Assembly: GCA_030744095.1 (NCBI GenBank)
Contig: JASLRF010000475.1
Location: forward strand, 1 to 7,739
DNA: 7,739 bases
Direction: 5' to 3'
Source: Pirellulaceae bacterium
GTDB lineage: Bacteria; Planctomycetota; Planctomycetia; Pirellulales; Pirellulaceae
Part shown: piece after piece, positions 1 to 7,120 of the stretch
Numbering within the stretch: position 1 is the first letter of the stretch
Layout of the letters: every line of letters starts with the position of its first letter
Position numbers and translations under genes: made by a program
The notes under the pieces: model-generated
What the model was told of the DNA's origin: nothing
The model's input: the letters and a program-made list of their open reading frames with translations, nothing else
Database searches by the model: none

Positions 1-528
1 GCCGGTGTTCGCTATTTCTACCTGTTGGAAGACTTTCGTTACTTTACCGAAGGCAACGACACGGATCTCGTTACTCCGGGCAATCAAGCCGGCACCATGG
101 ATTATAATATCCGCGCACGCAACAGCTTGACCGGCTTCCAAGTCGGTGCCGACCTGTGGAGCACGGTAGTCCCCGGAATTAAAGCCGGTGGAGAAATCAA
201 GGCAGGTGTTTTTGGAAACTATGGAAACCAGACGACGGTCATTGATGTCACCGAGCCGAGCGCCACGTTCAACGAAAATGTCGACATGAACGACATCGCT
301 GTCGTCGCCGACGCGAATCTGATGGTGATCTGGCGGGTCAATCCAAACTGGACGGTTCGCGCCGGTTACTTTGGGCTGTATCTCGAAGGCATGGCCTTGG
401 CACCAGAACAGTTCAATTCGTCCGCACCACCGAACCTGGTCTTCCCATCCCTGCGTACTTCGGCTGCCAATGACAACGGCACCGCGTTCTACCACGGTGG
501 ATTCGCCGGCATAGAGTGGATGTGGTAA
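1..528 (+). CDS. BBP7-family outer-membrane beta-barrel protein, C-terminal part
   Basis: This is the 3' end of a gene whose start lies before the window. The frame is open from base 1 and ends at TAA 526-528, giving 175 visible residues. The visible part has the alternating polar/hydrophobic strands of a beta-barrel, with aromatic residues near strand ends. It carries patterns I associate with the planctomycete BBP7 family: an RNSLTGFQVGADLW strand (visible residues about 40-53), a GVFGNYGN segment, a WTVRAGYFGLYLEGMALAPEQF block (written here as two parts, the second being about 129-138), and a short C-terminal GFAGIEWMW strand with a terminal aromatic, as in many outer-membrane barrels. 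BBP7 proteins are thought to sit in the outer membrane; no precise function is established. The TTG at 25 is only an in-frame codon and not the start, because coding sense continues upstream. The family call comes from recalled patterns, not a search. Confidence 0.78.
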   Translation, partial: AGVRYFYLLEDFRYFTEGNDTDLVTPGNQAGTMDYNIRARNSLTGFQVGADLWSTVVPGIKAGGEIKAGVFGNYGNQTTVIDVTEPSATFNENVDMNDIAVVADANLMVIWRVNPNWTVRAGYFGLYLEGMALAPEQFNSSAPPNLVFPSLRTSAANDNGTAFYHGGFAGIEWMW

Positions 529-835
529 GGGACGCCGGCGCGAAGACCGAAGCGTCCACGGTGCCTCGATACGCGTAACCGGCCTACGCGAGAATCAACA
601 GGCTGTTAACGGCCATTTGCCTGTCAACCGCCGTTCAGGTTGATTGCGGGCCCCCGAGGCGGCCGGAGCCTCTCCCACCGGCTCTCTCCGCACCTGCAAG
701 AGGCCAATCCTGGTCAGAAACCGGTGATTCTTCCGCAAAACGGCCGAATCTGGCTTGTCTCCCGCTGACACATTTTACCCAGACCGTGGGAACGCGCGCC
801 AGCTGGCCTCCGTCTAATCTGCGTTCGACATTTCG
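529..835. other. Intergenic region with several short dyads, no gene seen
   Basis: I see no convincing coding sequence on either strand here. Several imperfect dyads follow the barrel gene. TCAACC 624-629 pairs with GGTTGA 638-643 (8-nt loop). GAGGC 656-660 pairs with GCCTC 668-672. GAGCC 666-670 pairs with GGCTC 680-684 and competes with the previous stem. GATTC 726-730 pairs with GAATC 746-750, enclosing a 2x2 internal loop and CCG/CGG. None is followed by a T-run, so none is a clear intrinsic terminator, although the 656-684 cluster is the best candidate for ending the barrel transcript. Minus-strand open frames here are rich in Arg, His and Cys and look like non-coding translation. Confidence 0.4.
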
Positions 836-863
836 TTGACAGCTTGTGATGTCGGTTTATAAT
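836..863 (+). promoter_or_regulatory. Consensus sigma-70-type promoter for the protease leader
   Basis: The -35 box TTGACA (836-841) and -10 box TATAAT (858-863) both match the bacterial housekeeping consensus exactly and are separated by 16 bp. Transcription would start near 870. A dyad CGACAT 826-831 / ATGTCG 849-854 brackets the -35 box, and TGTCG 850-854 / CGACA 864-868 brackets the -10 box, so an operator overlapping the promoter is possible. A second TATAAT lies at 900-905 without a recognisable -35. Planctomycete promoters are not well characterised, so the box identity is what is seen and the activity is inferred. Confidence 0.7.
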
Positions 864-1042
864 CGACAGATTATGTCCCACTAACTTGCCTATTCTTCCT
901 ATAATCACTTCCGGGTAACTTGCAGATCGTCCCGCCCCGTGTCGCAATTTGCTGCGAATTGGGTACGGCCTGCAGGGGATATGCCGATTGTAACGAGCGC
1001 GGAACTCCAGTTAACACGGTAGTTTCGGCAAATAAGTGGATT

Positions 1043-1061
1043 TAATTGCGGTGCGTAATTA
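1043..1061 (+). other. Triloop hairpin in the leader
   Basis: TAATTGCG (1043-1050) pairs with CGTAATTA (1054-1061) over 8 positions, seven Watson-Crick pairs and one G-U, around a GTG loop. It abuts the next hairpin with no spacer, so the two could stack coaxially in RNA. Confidence 0.55.
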
Positions 1062-1084
1062 GACTGATAGGCACAGTCCTTTTT
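1062..1084 (+). terminator. Candidate intrinsic terminator or attenuator in the leader
   Basis: GACTG (1062-1066) pairs with CAGTC (1074-1078) around a 7-nt loop ATAGGCA, followed by C and then five Ts (1080-1084). The stem is short for a strong terminator, but the layout is right, and it lies about 47 nt before the start codon of the protease gene. Its place between the only good promoter and the gene makes conditional termination plausible. The loop is fully complementary to 887-893. Confidence 0.42.
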
Positions 1085-1130
1085 CGACCAATCACCCACG
1101 TCTTGGCCTAGCCCAACAGGGGTACTCGTT

Positions 1131-4100
1131 GTGAATTCAGCCAATCGGGTCCAAAACCGTCTCAAAACGACCAATAAACGACGATCCTCCCGCGAGGCGA
1201 GCCATCGGCGTCGAATCCTGTTCGAGCAGTTGGAAGATCGTCGCCTGTTGGCGTTGACTGTCGCGGATTTTGGTGCGGAAGGGGAAGGCGGGTTTGCTCC
1301 TTCTCATGACGGCGACCATCAGCACCGAAGCGGGTTGTTCTATTCGGCTCCGCGCCACTACGAAGGTAGCACGAGCGCGTACCTGACGCCCCCTCGATCA
1401 GGTGATCCGTTAACGATCGCCATGAGCTACCTGCGTCAAAACGCGTCGCGGTTTGGGCTGAATTCGAGCGACATGGAAGATGCGATTGTCAAATCGCAGT
1501 ACCGCAGCGAGAACACCGGTGTAACGCATATTGCATTGCGCCAAACACATAATGATCTTGAGGTTCAAGCCGCCGACATTTTGGTCAACGTCATGTCGGA
1601 TGGTCGGATTTTGGATGTCTCCAGCACGTTCGTCCCGAATCTGGCATCCGCAGGGGTGAATGGCGCACAGACGTCAGTTGGTGCCGCCGCCGCATTCTCT
1701 CAGTTTGCGCAAGAGTTTGGTTTCGAACTGGACTCCGAACCGCGCGTGGTCGATTTCGAGGGTGGTGCGGCCAGCAAAACGATTCTTTCGACGGGTGGTT
1801 TGGCGGAACGAAACGTTGTCGCCGAGTTGGTTTACGTACCGATCGACGATGGTGGCCAGCCGGGCATCGAGCTTGCCTGGAGTCTCAATGTGCAGATGCT
1901 GCGGCAAAATCACTGGTATTCGGCCAGCATGAGCGCCGAAGGTGGCGGCAACCTGTACTTCGAAGACTGGGTCTGCAACGCTTCTTACAACGCGCTTCCG
2001 ATTCCCAATGAGAGTCCGCTTGATGGCACGGGGCGCGAGATTATCGTCGATCCTCACGACCCAGAGCAGTCGCCGTTTGGATGGCACGATGCGGATGGTC
2101 GGCCCGGTCCGGAGTTTCCCGACACGCGTGGCAACAACGTTGATGCTCGTGAAGACCGCGCGAACAATTCAGGCACCACGGGCAATCCTGCACCAACAAA
2201 CCGGCCCAACGGTGGTGCAAATCTCAACTTCGATTTCCCCTTGGATCTTGCGCAATCGCCAGTCGGATACACCGACGCGTCGATCACGAATCTATTTGTC
2301 TGGACTAACATCGCCCACGATATTTTTGGCAAGGCCGGCTTCACCGAAGACGCAGGAAACTTCCAGGCCACAAACTACACTCGTCGTGGTCTGGAGGGTG
2401 ACCCAGTCTTGGCCTTGGGGCAGGTTGCCGATGACGGGCTTGTGGCGGGCAACAACGCTTTCTTCGCGACTCCGCCGGATGGCCTACAGCCGACGATGTC
2501 CATGTTCACGATCGATCTGGACCTGTCGGATTTCATTGTAGACAGTGCGAATACTGGCGGTATCCCGCCAACCTACTCCCCACGACGTGATTTTGACTTC
2601 GCCCCCGACGTCATAATCCACGAATATGGTCATGGCGTCACGAATCGCCTGACTGGAGGCCCGGCCAACGCGGGTGCCCTCAATGCGTTACAAAGCGGTG
2701 GCATGGGAGAAGGCTGGAGCGATTATTTTGGGCTCCACGTTTTGCAGCGACCGACCGACCAGAAGAACGACGCATACCCGGTGGGCAGCTATGTAATGGG
2801 CCCCAATCCGCTCACCAATACCGGGATTCGTCGCTTCCCATACAGTTTCGACATGGGGATCAATCCGCTCACGTATGCCGAGTTTAACGGCGGTGGTTTC
2901 GCGATTCCCAACGACGAAGTTCACAATTCCGGCGAGATCTGGGCTCAGACGTTGTGGGACATGCAATGGTTGTTGATCGACAAGTATGGTTACGATCCCG
3001 ACGTATACAACGGCACGGGCGGCAACAATCTGGCATTCCAGTTGGTCATGACTGGTCTGACACTTCAACCGGCCAACCCATCCTTCCTGGAAGCGCGCGA
3101 CGCGATTCTGCGAGCCGATTTCATCGAGAACCAGGGCGTCAATCACAAGGAAATCTGGGAAGCCTTTGCGCGTCGCGGGATGGGCTTCAGTGCGGATGAC
3201 GATCTTACCAATGGCCCGATCGCAGCGACGTCAAATCAAGTTCAGGCTGCATTTGACATGCCGCCAAGTCCGGCCTTTATCACCGGTAACGTCTGGGACG
3301 ACATCAACGCCAATGGACTAGATGACAACGAACCTGGTATTGCAAATTGGGAAGTCTATATCGACCTGAACAACGACGGAACACGAGATCCATTGGAACC
3401 CTCTACGTTGACCGACGCCAACGGAGACTACTCATTCGAGTTGTATGCGCCAGCCACATTGCGGATCGCTGAGACCTTGCAGGTCGGTCGTTCCCAAACC
3501 TATCCGCAAAACAACGGCTCCCACACGGTTTCGGTCAACGGTGGAATCACTGTGGACAATGTGGACTTTGGAATTCGAGACGACACCGTCCAATCCAAGG
3601 GCGTCAAGTTTCACGATTTGGATAATGACGGGCGCAAAGACGACGGCGAACCCGGCATCCCGGGTTTCTGGGTCTATATCGACCTTGACGACGATGGACG
3701 CCTGGACATGGGCGAGCCGACAGCGATCACTCAAGAAGATGGCACCTACGAACTTTCCATTGATCTCAACGGCACGTTCAAGGTCCGCGAACTCAACATG
3801 GCCGGTTGGATCCAAACACTGCCCGGCGGGACCGAACAGGCACATACGGTCTCAGTGACCAACGGCTCGCTGAACTTGAACTTGAATTTCGGAAACATAG
3901 CCGCCATCGACTACGGCGATGCGCCTGAATCATACGGCACTTCGATTGCTGCCGATGGTGCCTCGCATGGCTATCAGCCCGGCCTCAGTATCGGCGATTT
4001 TGTCGATGTGGAAGCTGACGGCGTCCCGTCTGATAACGCGGACTCGGATGATTTGAACCAGAATGTTGACGACGAAGACGGCGTCACATTCAACACAATT

Positions 4101-6872
4101 TTCTTCCCAGGTTCCGAAAGCGAGTTTGAAGTTACGCTGGCCACGGGCACAAATTCCCCAGCTCGACTTAATGCCTGGTTCGACTTCAACCGCGATGGCG
4201 ACTTTGATGATGCCGGGGAACAGGTGATCACCGCGGACCGCAAGGGGACCGGCACCTACACCTACACGATCACCGTTCCGGATAATGCGGTGCCTGGCCT
4301 GACCTACGCCCGTTTCCGTTACGGTTACGAGGGCGGCATCGGACCAACCGGACCGGCCAGAGCCGGCGAAGTGGAAGACTATGTCGTGCGGATTCTGAGC
4401 GATACGCCCCACGCCGTTGATGATCGTGCCACGGTAGACCAAGACAGCAACACAAATCAGATTCTTGTACTGGCAAATGACGTTTCGAGTCTCAATGGCC
4501 CGATCTTTGTCTCAGCCGTCGGCACACCGAACCGTGGTGGTCGCGTCGAGATTTCCGCGGGCGGTGCGTTTGTTACCTACACGCCGCCAATTGGTTTCTC
4601 AGGCAATGAGACGTTTTCCTATACGATTAAAGATGGCGCTGGACTCGAGGACATGGCCAATGTCTCGGTCACGATCGATCCTTCTCGGACTGAGCCCCTC
4701 GCACTCGACGATTCATACGAAGTGCAGAGTGGCACGTCCAACAACGAACTAGCTGTGCTGGACAACGACCTTCGCGGGCAAAACGGGGACAACGAACTGA
4801 TCGATGTAACGCCCGCCAGCTTGGGATTTGTCTCGATCGACCGAAAGGGGACCCCCGATTTCGACGACGATGTCCTACTGTACACGCCGAACCCAGGTGC
4901 TAGCGGGACGGATCAGTTTTTCTACACCATTCAGGACCAACGTCCCGTTGCCGATGGTGGCCCCGTTCAACGAAGCGCGACGGTGACCGTCCACATCCAA
5001 CCAGGCGACATGGCCGACGATCTGGTCCAATATCGGATTCAGACCGTTGACGCCTCAGGAACGCCCACGAACACAGTGCTAGTCGGTGACCAGTTCGGCC
5101 TTCAGGTTTACGTTAAGGACTTGCGCTTAGACGATGGCGACGGCGAGCCAATCGATCGACGAGGCGTCGCGGCAGGCTACCTGGACGTGCTCTACGACTC
5201 CAACTTCGTCTCGGTCGCCGGCAACATCGTGTATGGGCCGGACTATGGAAATGTACCATCGGGAAACCTCTCCGTTCCCGGCTTGATCGATGAAGTGGGT
5301 GCCTTCCAAACTGGGACCAATCCTCTCGGTGCGGCTGATCTCCTGTTGTTCTCAATTCCGATGAATGCCAACGCGAGAGGCAGCGCCGTATTTAAGGGTG
5401 ACCCGGCAGATATTTCTCCGTTCAACGACACGCTGCTGTTCGAACCGCCTCAGCCAGTCGATGTTCAACACCATAGATTCATCAACACTGCGGTAACGGG
5501 TCCGGAACTCAACCACATACTCAAAATTGAGAACCCAGAGGGGTTGCCGCAGGCGGTCGATAATACTTTCCATGTTGATCTCAACAGCTCCGAGAATGAA
5601 TTCGACGTTCTGGCAAACGACGTTGAACCAGCCGGCCTGGCACTGACGATTACCGAGATTGGAACACGCAGCGACGGCGGTACGGTGTTGATCACCAATA
5701 GTGGAACTACACTTAGCTATTCGCCCCGTGCCGGTTTTAACGGCACCGAGCAGTTCACCTACACCATGCAGAACGCCGACCTCGTGGAGGCCACTGCTAC
5801 CGTCTCGGTGCAGGTCGGCACCAGCGCCAAAGACATTAATATTCGCCTAGAAACGACCGATAATACTGGATCGGTGCTCACGGAAATCGCCCAGGGCTCA
5901 ACTTTCCAGTTGCAAGTTTATGTCCAAGATGTGCGTCTCGACGATGGCGATGGGGACGGGACCGACGAACGTGGCGTGTTTGCAGGCTACGTGGACCTCT
6001 TGCTGAACTCGGATCTCGTTTCCACGATCGCCGACAGTTCAAACACGCTCGGCTTTGATGTCACATTTGGTCCGTTCTACCCTAACGGACAGTCCGGCGT
6101 ATCATCGACCAATATTGTCGACGAGCTGGGGGCATTTCAGGCATCCCTGAATCCGCTTGGTCCGACTGAGCAACACTTGGCGACGATCACGTTGCGTGCC
6201 GATGCAGCCGGCGTCGCTGAGTTCTTCTCGGATCCTGCCGACATTTCTCCTTTGCACGACTCGCTGCTGTTCGAGCCAACCGATCCTGTTGACATCGATC
6301 GCATCAATCTTGGCTTCACGTCCATCACCGTGACAGGCGGCACTGGGGAGGGCGAATCTCCCTTCCAGAATCCACGCAACCGACACGATGTCGATGATAA
6401 CGGCGAAGTCACACCGCGTGATGTACTGCTGGTGATCAATCGACTTAACAACCACAACGCGGCCGTTGGAGAAGGCGAACATGGCGAGATGGTCTACTAC
6501 GACGTCAACGGTGATGGCTTAGGAACCCCCATCGACGCCCTGAATGTGGTCAACTACCTAAACTCGCATAGCAGTTCGGGAAGTGAAGGTGAAGGCGGTT
6601 TACCCGAACTGGGTGATGTTTCGAAAGACCCGGCCAGCGTCTTGCACAACCCGCCATTGTTTGTCAGCCAACCTCAATATGCCACTCGGATCGAAGCCGC
6701 GACAACACCCAACACACTCGTCACGGCACCAGCCGCAAGCCAATCGACACAACCTGCGGTCGAAGATCACAACACGCTGTTCGCCGACTGGAATCGCGAT
6801 CCTGAGGAAGAGGATGGACCCGCCCTGGAACTGTTTGAAGCCTTGGCACTTGACGACACCATGACCGAATAG
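1131..6872 (+). CDS. Secreted multidomain M36 (fungalysin-type) zinc metalloprotease with cohesin-like modules and dockerin
   Basis: This 1913-residue protein is an exported zinc endopeptidase. The GTG start is supported by AGGGG at 1118-1122, 8 nt upstream. The N-terminus is very basic, then FEQLEDRRLLA (31-41), the LEPR/LEDR-x-LL motif of exported planctomycete proteins. Residues about 98-290 resemble the M36 propeptide (FTP-like). The catalytic domain spans about 295-705: HEYGH at 497-501 supplies two zinc ligands and the general base, and EGWSD at 527-531 supplies the third ligand, 30 residues after the first His as in fungalysins. NNAFFATPPDG and VHNSGEIWAQTLWDM also fit. Then follow two SdrD-B-like domains (715-815, 820-924), a GEVED domain (927-1090, GEVEDY 1079), Big_9-like domains (1091-1183, 1184-1290, 1473-1563), cohesin-like domains (1291-1456, 1567-1736), a type I dockerin (1750-1811; Ca loops from D1753 and D1791) and an acidic tail. 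There is no LPXTG anchor. Substrate and secretion route are unknown. Confidence 0.9.
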   Translation: MNSANRVQNRLKTTNKRRSSREASHRRRILFEQLEDRRLLALTVADFGAEGEGGFAPSHDGDHQHRSGLFYSAPRHYEGSTSAYLTPPRSGDPLTIAMSYLRQNASRFGLNSSDMEDAIVKSQYRSENTGVTHIALRQTHNDLEVQAADILVNVMSDGRILDVSSTFVPNLASAGVNGAQTSVGAAAAFSQFAQEFGFELDSEPRVVDFEGGAASKTILSTGGLAERNVVAELVYVPIDDGGQPGIELAWSLNVQMLRQNHWYSASMSAEGGGNLYFEDWVCNASYNALPIPNESPLDGTGREIIVDPHDPEQSPFGWHDADGRPGPEFPDTRGNNVDAREDRANNSGTTGNPAPTNRPNGGANLNFDFPLDLAQSPVGYTDASITNLFVWTNIAHDIFGKAGFTEDAGNFQATNYTRRGLEGDPVLALGQVADDGLVAGNNAFFATPPDGLQPTMSMFTIDLDLSDFIVDSANTGGIPPTYSPRRDFDFAPDVIIHEYGHGVTNRLTGGPANAGALNALQSGGMGEGWSDYFGLHVLQRPTDQKNDAYPVGSYVMGPNPLTNTGIRRFPYSFDMGINPLTYAEFNGGGFAIPNDEVHNSGEIWAQTLWDMQWLLIDKYGYDPDVYNGTGGNNLAFQLVMTGLTLQPANPSFLEARDAILRADFIENQGVNHKEIWEAFARRGMGFSADDDLTNGPIAATSNQVQAAFDMPPSPAFITGNVWDDINANGLDDNEPGIANWEVYIDLNNDGTRDPLEPSTLTDANGDYSFELYAPATLRIAETLQVGRSQTYPQNNGSHTVSVNGGITVDNVDFGIRDDTVQSKGVKFHDLDNDGRKDDGEPGIPGFWVYIDLDDDGRLDMGEPTAITQEDGTYELSIDLNGTFKVRELNMAGWIQTLPGGTEQAHTVSVTNGSLNLNLNFGNIAAIDYGDAPESYGTSIAADGASHGYQPGLSIGDFVDVEADGVPSDNADSDDLNQNVDDEDGVTFNTIFFPGSESEFEVTLATGTNSPARLNAWFDFNRDGDFDDAGEQVITADRKGTGTYTYTITVPDNAVPGLTYARFRYGYEGGIGPTGPARAGEVEDYVVRILSDTPHAVDDRATVDQDSNTNQILVLANDVSSLNGPIFVSAVGTPNRGGRVEISAGGAFVTYTPPIGFSGNETFSYTIKDGAGLEDMANVSVTIDPSRTEPLALDDSYEVQSGTSNNELAVLDNDLRGQNGDNELIDVTPASLGFVSIDRKGTPDFDDDVLLYTPNPGASGTDQFFYTIQDQRPVADGGPVQRSATVTVHIQPGDMADDLVQYRIQTVDASGTPTNTVLVGDQFGLQVYVKDLRLDDGDGEPIDRRGVAAGYLDVLYDSNFVSVAGNIVYGPDYGNVPSGNLSVPGLIDEVGAFQTGTNPLGAADLLLFSIPMNANARGSAVFKGDPADISPFNDTLLFEPPQPVDVQHHRFINTAVTGPELNHILKIENPEGLPQAVDNTFHVDLNSSENEFDVLANDVEPAGLALTITEIGTRSDGGTVLITNSGTTLSYSPRAGFNGTEQFTYTMQNADLVEATATVSVQVGTSAKDINIRLETTDNTGSVLTEIAQGSTFQLQVYVQDVRLDDGDGDGTDERGVFAGYVDLLLNSDLVSTIADSSNTLGFDVTFGPFYPNGQSGVSSTNIVDELGAFQASLNPLGPTEQHLATITLRADAAGVAEFFSDPADISPLHDSLLFEPTDPVDIDRINLGFTSITVTGGTGEGESPFQNPRNRHDVDDNGEVTPRDVLLVINRLNNHNAAVGEGEHGEMVYYDVNGDGLGTPIDALNVVNYLNSHSSSGSEGEGGLPELGDVSKDPASVLHNPPLFVSQPQYATRIEAATTPNTLVTAPAASQSTQPAVEDHNTLFADWNRDPEEEDGPALELFEALALDDTMTE
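3273..3902 (+). repeat. Two tandem SdrD-B/Cna-B-like domains in the protease
   Basis: Residues about 715-815 and 820-924 are two copies of one module. Each opens with a D-x-N/D-x-D/N-G loop (DDINANGLDDNEPG and DLDNDGRKDDGEPG), followed by a V-Y-I-D-L strand and a second acidic loop (NNDGTRDPLEP and DDDGRLDMGEP). Each ends in a hydrophobic strand before DFGIRDD or NFGNIA. Such acidic loops usually bind calcium, and these domains usually act as rigid stalks in surface proteins. Divergence is high enough that this is an old protein-level duplication. Confidence 0.7.
4401..6338 (+). repeat. Alternating Big_9-like and cohesin-like module array in the protease
   Basis: The order is Big_9, Big_9, cohesin-like, Big_9, cohesin-like. 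The Big_9/cadherin-like copies share a V-L-A-N-D-V strand, a Y-(T/S)-P turn, then G-(T/N)-(E/D)-x-F-x-Y-T-(I/M). The two cohesin-like copies (about 1291-1456 and 1567-1736) share LQVYV, RLDDGDG, RGV-x-AGY-x-D, DE-x-GAFQ, NPLG and DPADISP-x-x-D-x-LLFEP. The most conserved blocks in the cohesin-like pair are the acidic LDDGDG loop and DPADISP, so these are likely structural or calcium sites. An original Big_9-cohesin pair appears to have been duplicated as a unit. Confidence 0.68.
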
Positions 6873-6882
6873 GTCGGCGGAT

Positions 6883-6912
6883 GGCGCCCAGACGAGATGC
6901 TCTGGTCGCGCC
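6883..6912. terminator. Bulged 10-bp hairpin after the protease gene, possible two-way terminator
   Basis: GGCGCCCAGA (6883-6892) pairs with TCTGG (6901-6905) and GCGCC (6908-6912), giving ten base pairs with a 2-nt bulge and an 8-nt loop. It starts 10 nt after the protease stop. There is no T-run, so this is not a textbook intrinsic terminator. It lies between two converging reading frames (protease + and gene remnant -), a usual place for a shared terminator or an RNA 3'-end stabiliser. Confidence 0.45.
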
Positions 6913-6955
6913 CAACCTGTCAGGTAGGGCCGAATTATCAGGTGAGGCCAAGTTG

Positions 6956-7120
6956 TCAATCGCTGTGCCGCGACTTCACGATGAACTCCGCGTCGTCTCC
7001 AGGTATCAGTTCTACGCCAACCGAGCTTAAGAACTCGACGAGCGATTCACCGATTACCTTGGCCTCGTCATTCGTACGTAATGGGCCGACAATGAGGTTC
7101 TTCAGAACAATTAGTGTGTT
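6956..7120 (-). pseudogene. 3' remnant of an unrecognised gene cut by the IS200-type element
   Basis: On the minus strand an open frame of 54 codons ends in TGA (6958-6956). Its product begins NTLIVLKNLIVGPLRTND and ends DDAEFIVKSRHSD, and looks like real protein: a helix-like segment rich in E, A, L and V (residues about 17-34), then a VELIP strand, an acidic turn and an EFIVKS strand. No ATG, TTG or usable GTG lies in frame before the last few codons. Upstream the frame meets TAA at 7123-7121, just where the left end of the mobile element appears to begin. The simplest reading is that the element inserted into this gene and the 5' part lies beyond the window. I do not recognise the family. 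A chance open frame of this length is possible. Confidence 0.5.

Larger units (their letters stand above)
870..1130 (+). promoter_or_regulatory. Long structured leader of the protease gene, possible attenuator or small RNA
   Basis: The stretch between the predicted transcription start (about 870) and the GTG start at 1131 is about 260 nt with no convincing reading frame. It holds a weak stem CAATT 945-949 / AATTG 957-961, an 8-bp triloop hairpin at 1043-1061, and directly next to it a hairpin plus T-run at 1062-1084. The segment TGCCTAT at 887-893 is exactly complementary to the 7-nt loop of that last hairpin. I could match it to no riboswitch class, 6S RNA, SRP RNA or tmRNA. If the hairpin terminates, a free RNA of about 210 nt is produced; if it is read through, this is the 5' UTR of the protease. 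Both readings are inference. Confidence 0.4.

Noticed and set aside
25..27. TTG at 25 as the start of the barrel protein
   Set aside because: The frame is open to base 1 and the upstream residues (AGVRYFYL) fit the same barrel pattern, so the gene is truncated by the window edge and does not start here.
870..1130. A known riboswitch or housekeeping RNA (cyclic-di-GMP, cobalamin, glycine, fluoride, 6S, SRP, tmRNA)
   Set aside because: I looked for the conserved cores I know of these classes and found none. The leader is reported as an unassigned structured region.
714..1174. Two overlapping minus-strand open frames (714-947 and 905-1174)
   Set aside because: Their products are rich in Arg, His and Cys with no domain pattern. 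They run antisense to the promoter and leader and overlap the start of the protease gene, so they are most likely chance frames.
1674..6482. Many open frames of 60-170 codons on the other strand or in other frames inside the protease gene
   Set aside because: They are shadows of a 1913-codon gene with clear domains throughout, and none shows its own family motif or a convincing ribosome binding site.
6920..6955. Imperfect 18-nt tandem repeat (TCAGGTAGGGCC / TCAGGTGAGGCC)
   Set aside because: Only two copies with 13 of 18 positions identical, in a short gap after both converging stops. Too little to support a function or a repeat class.
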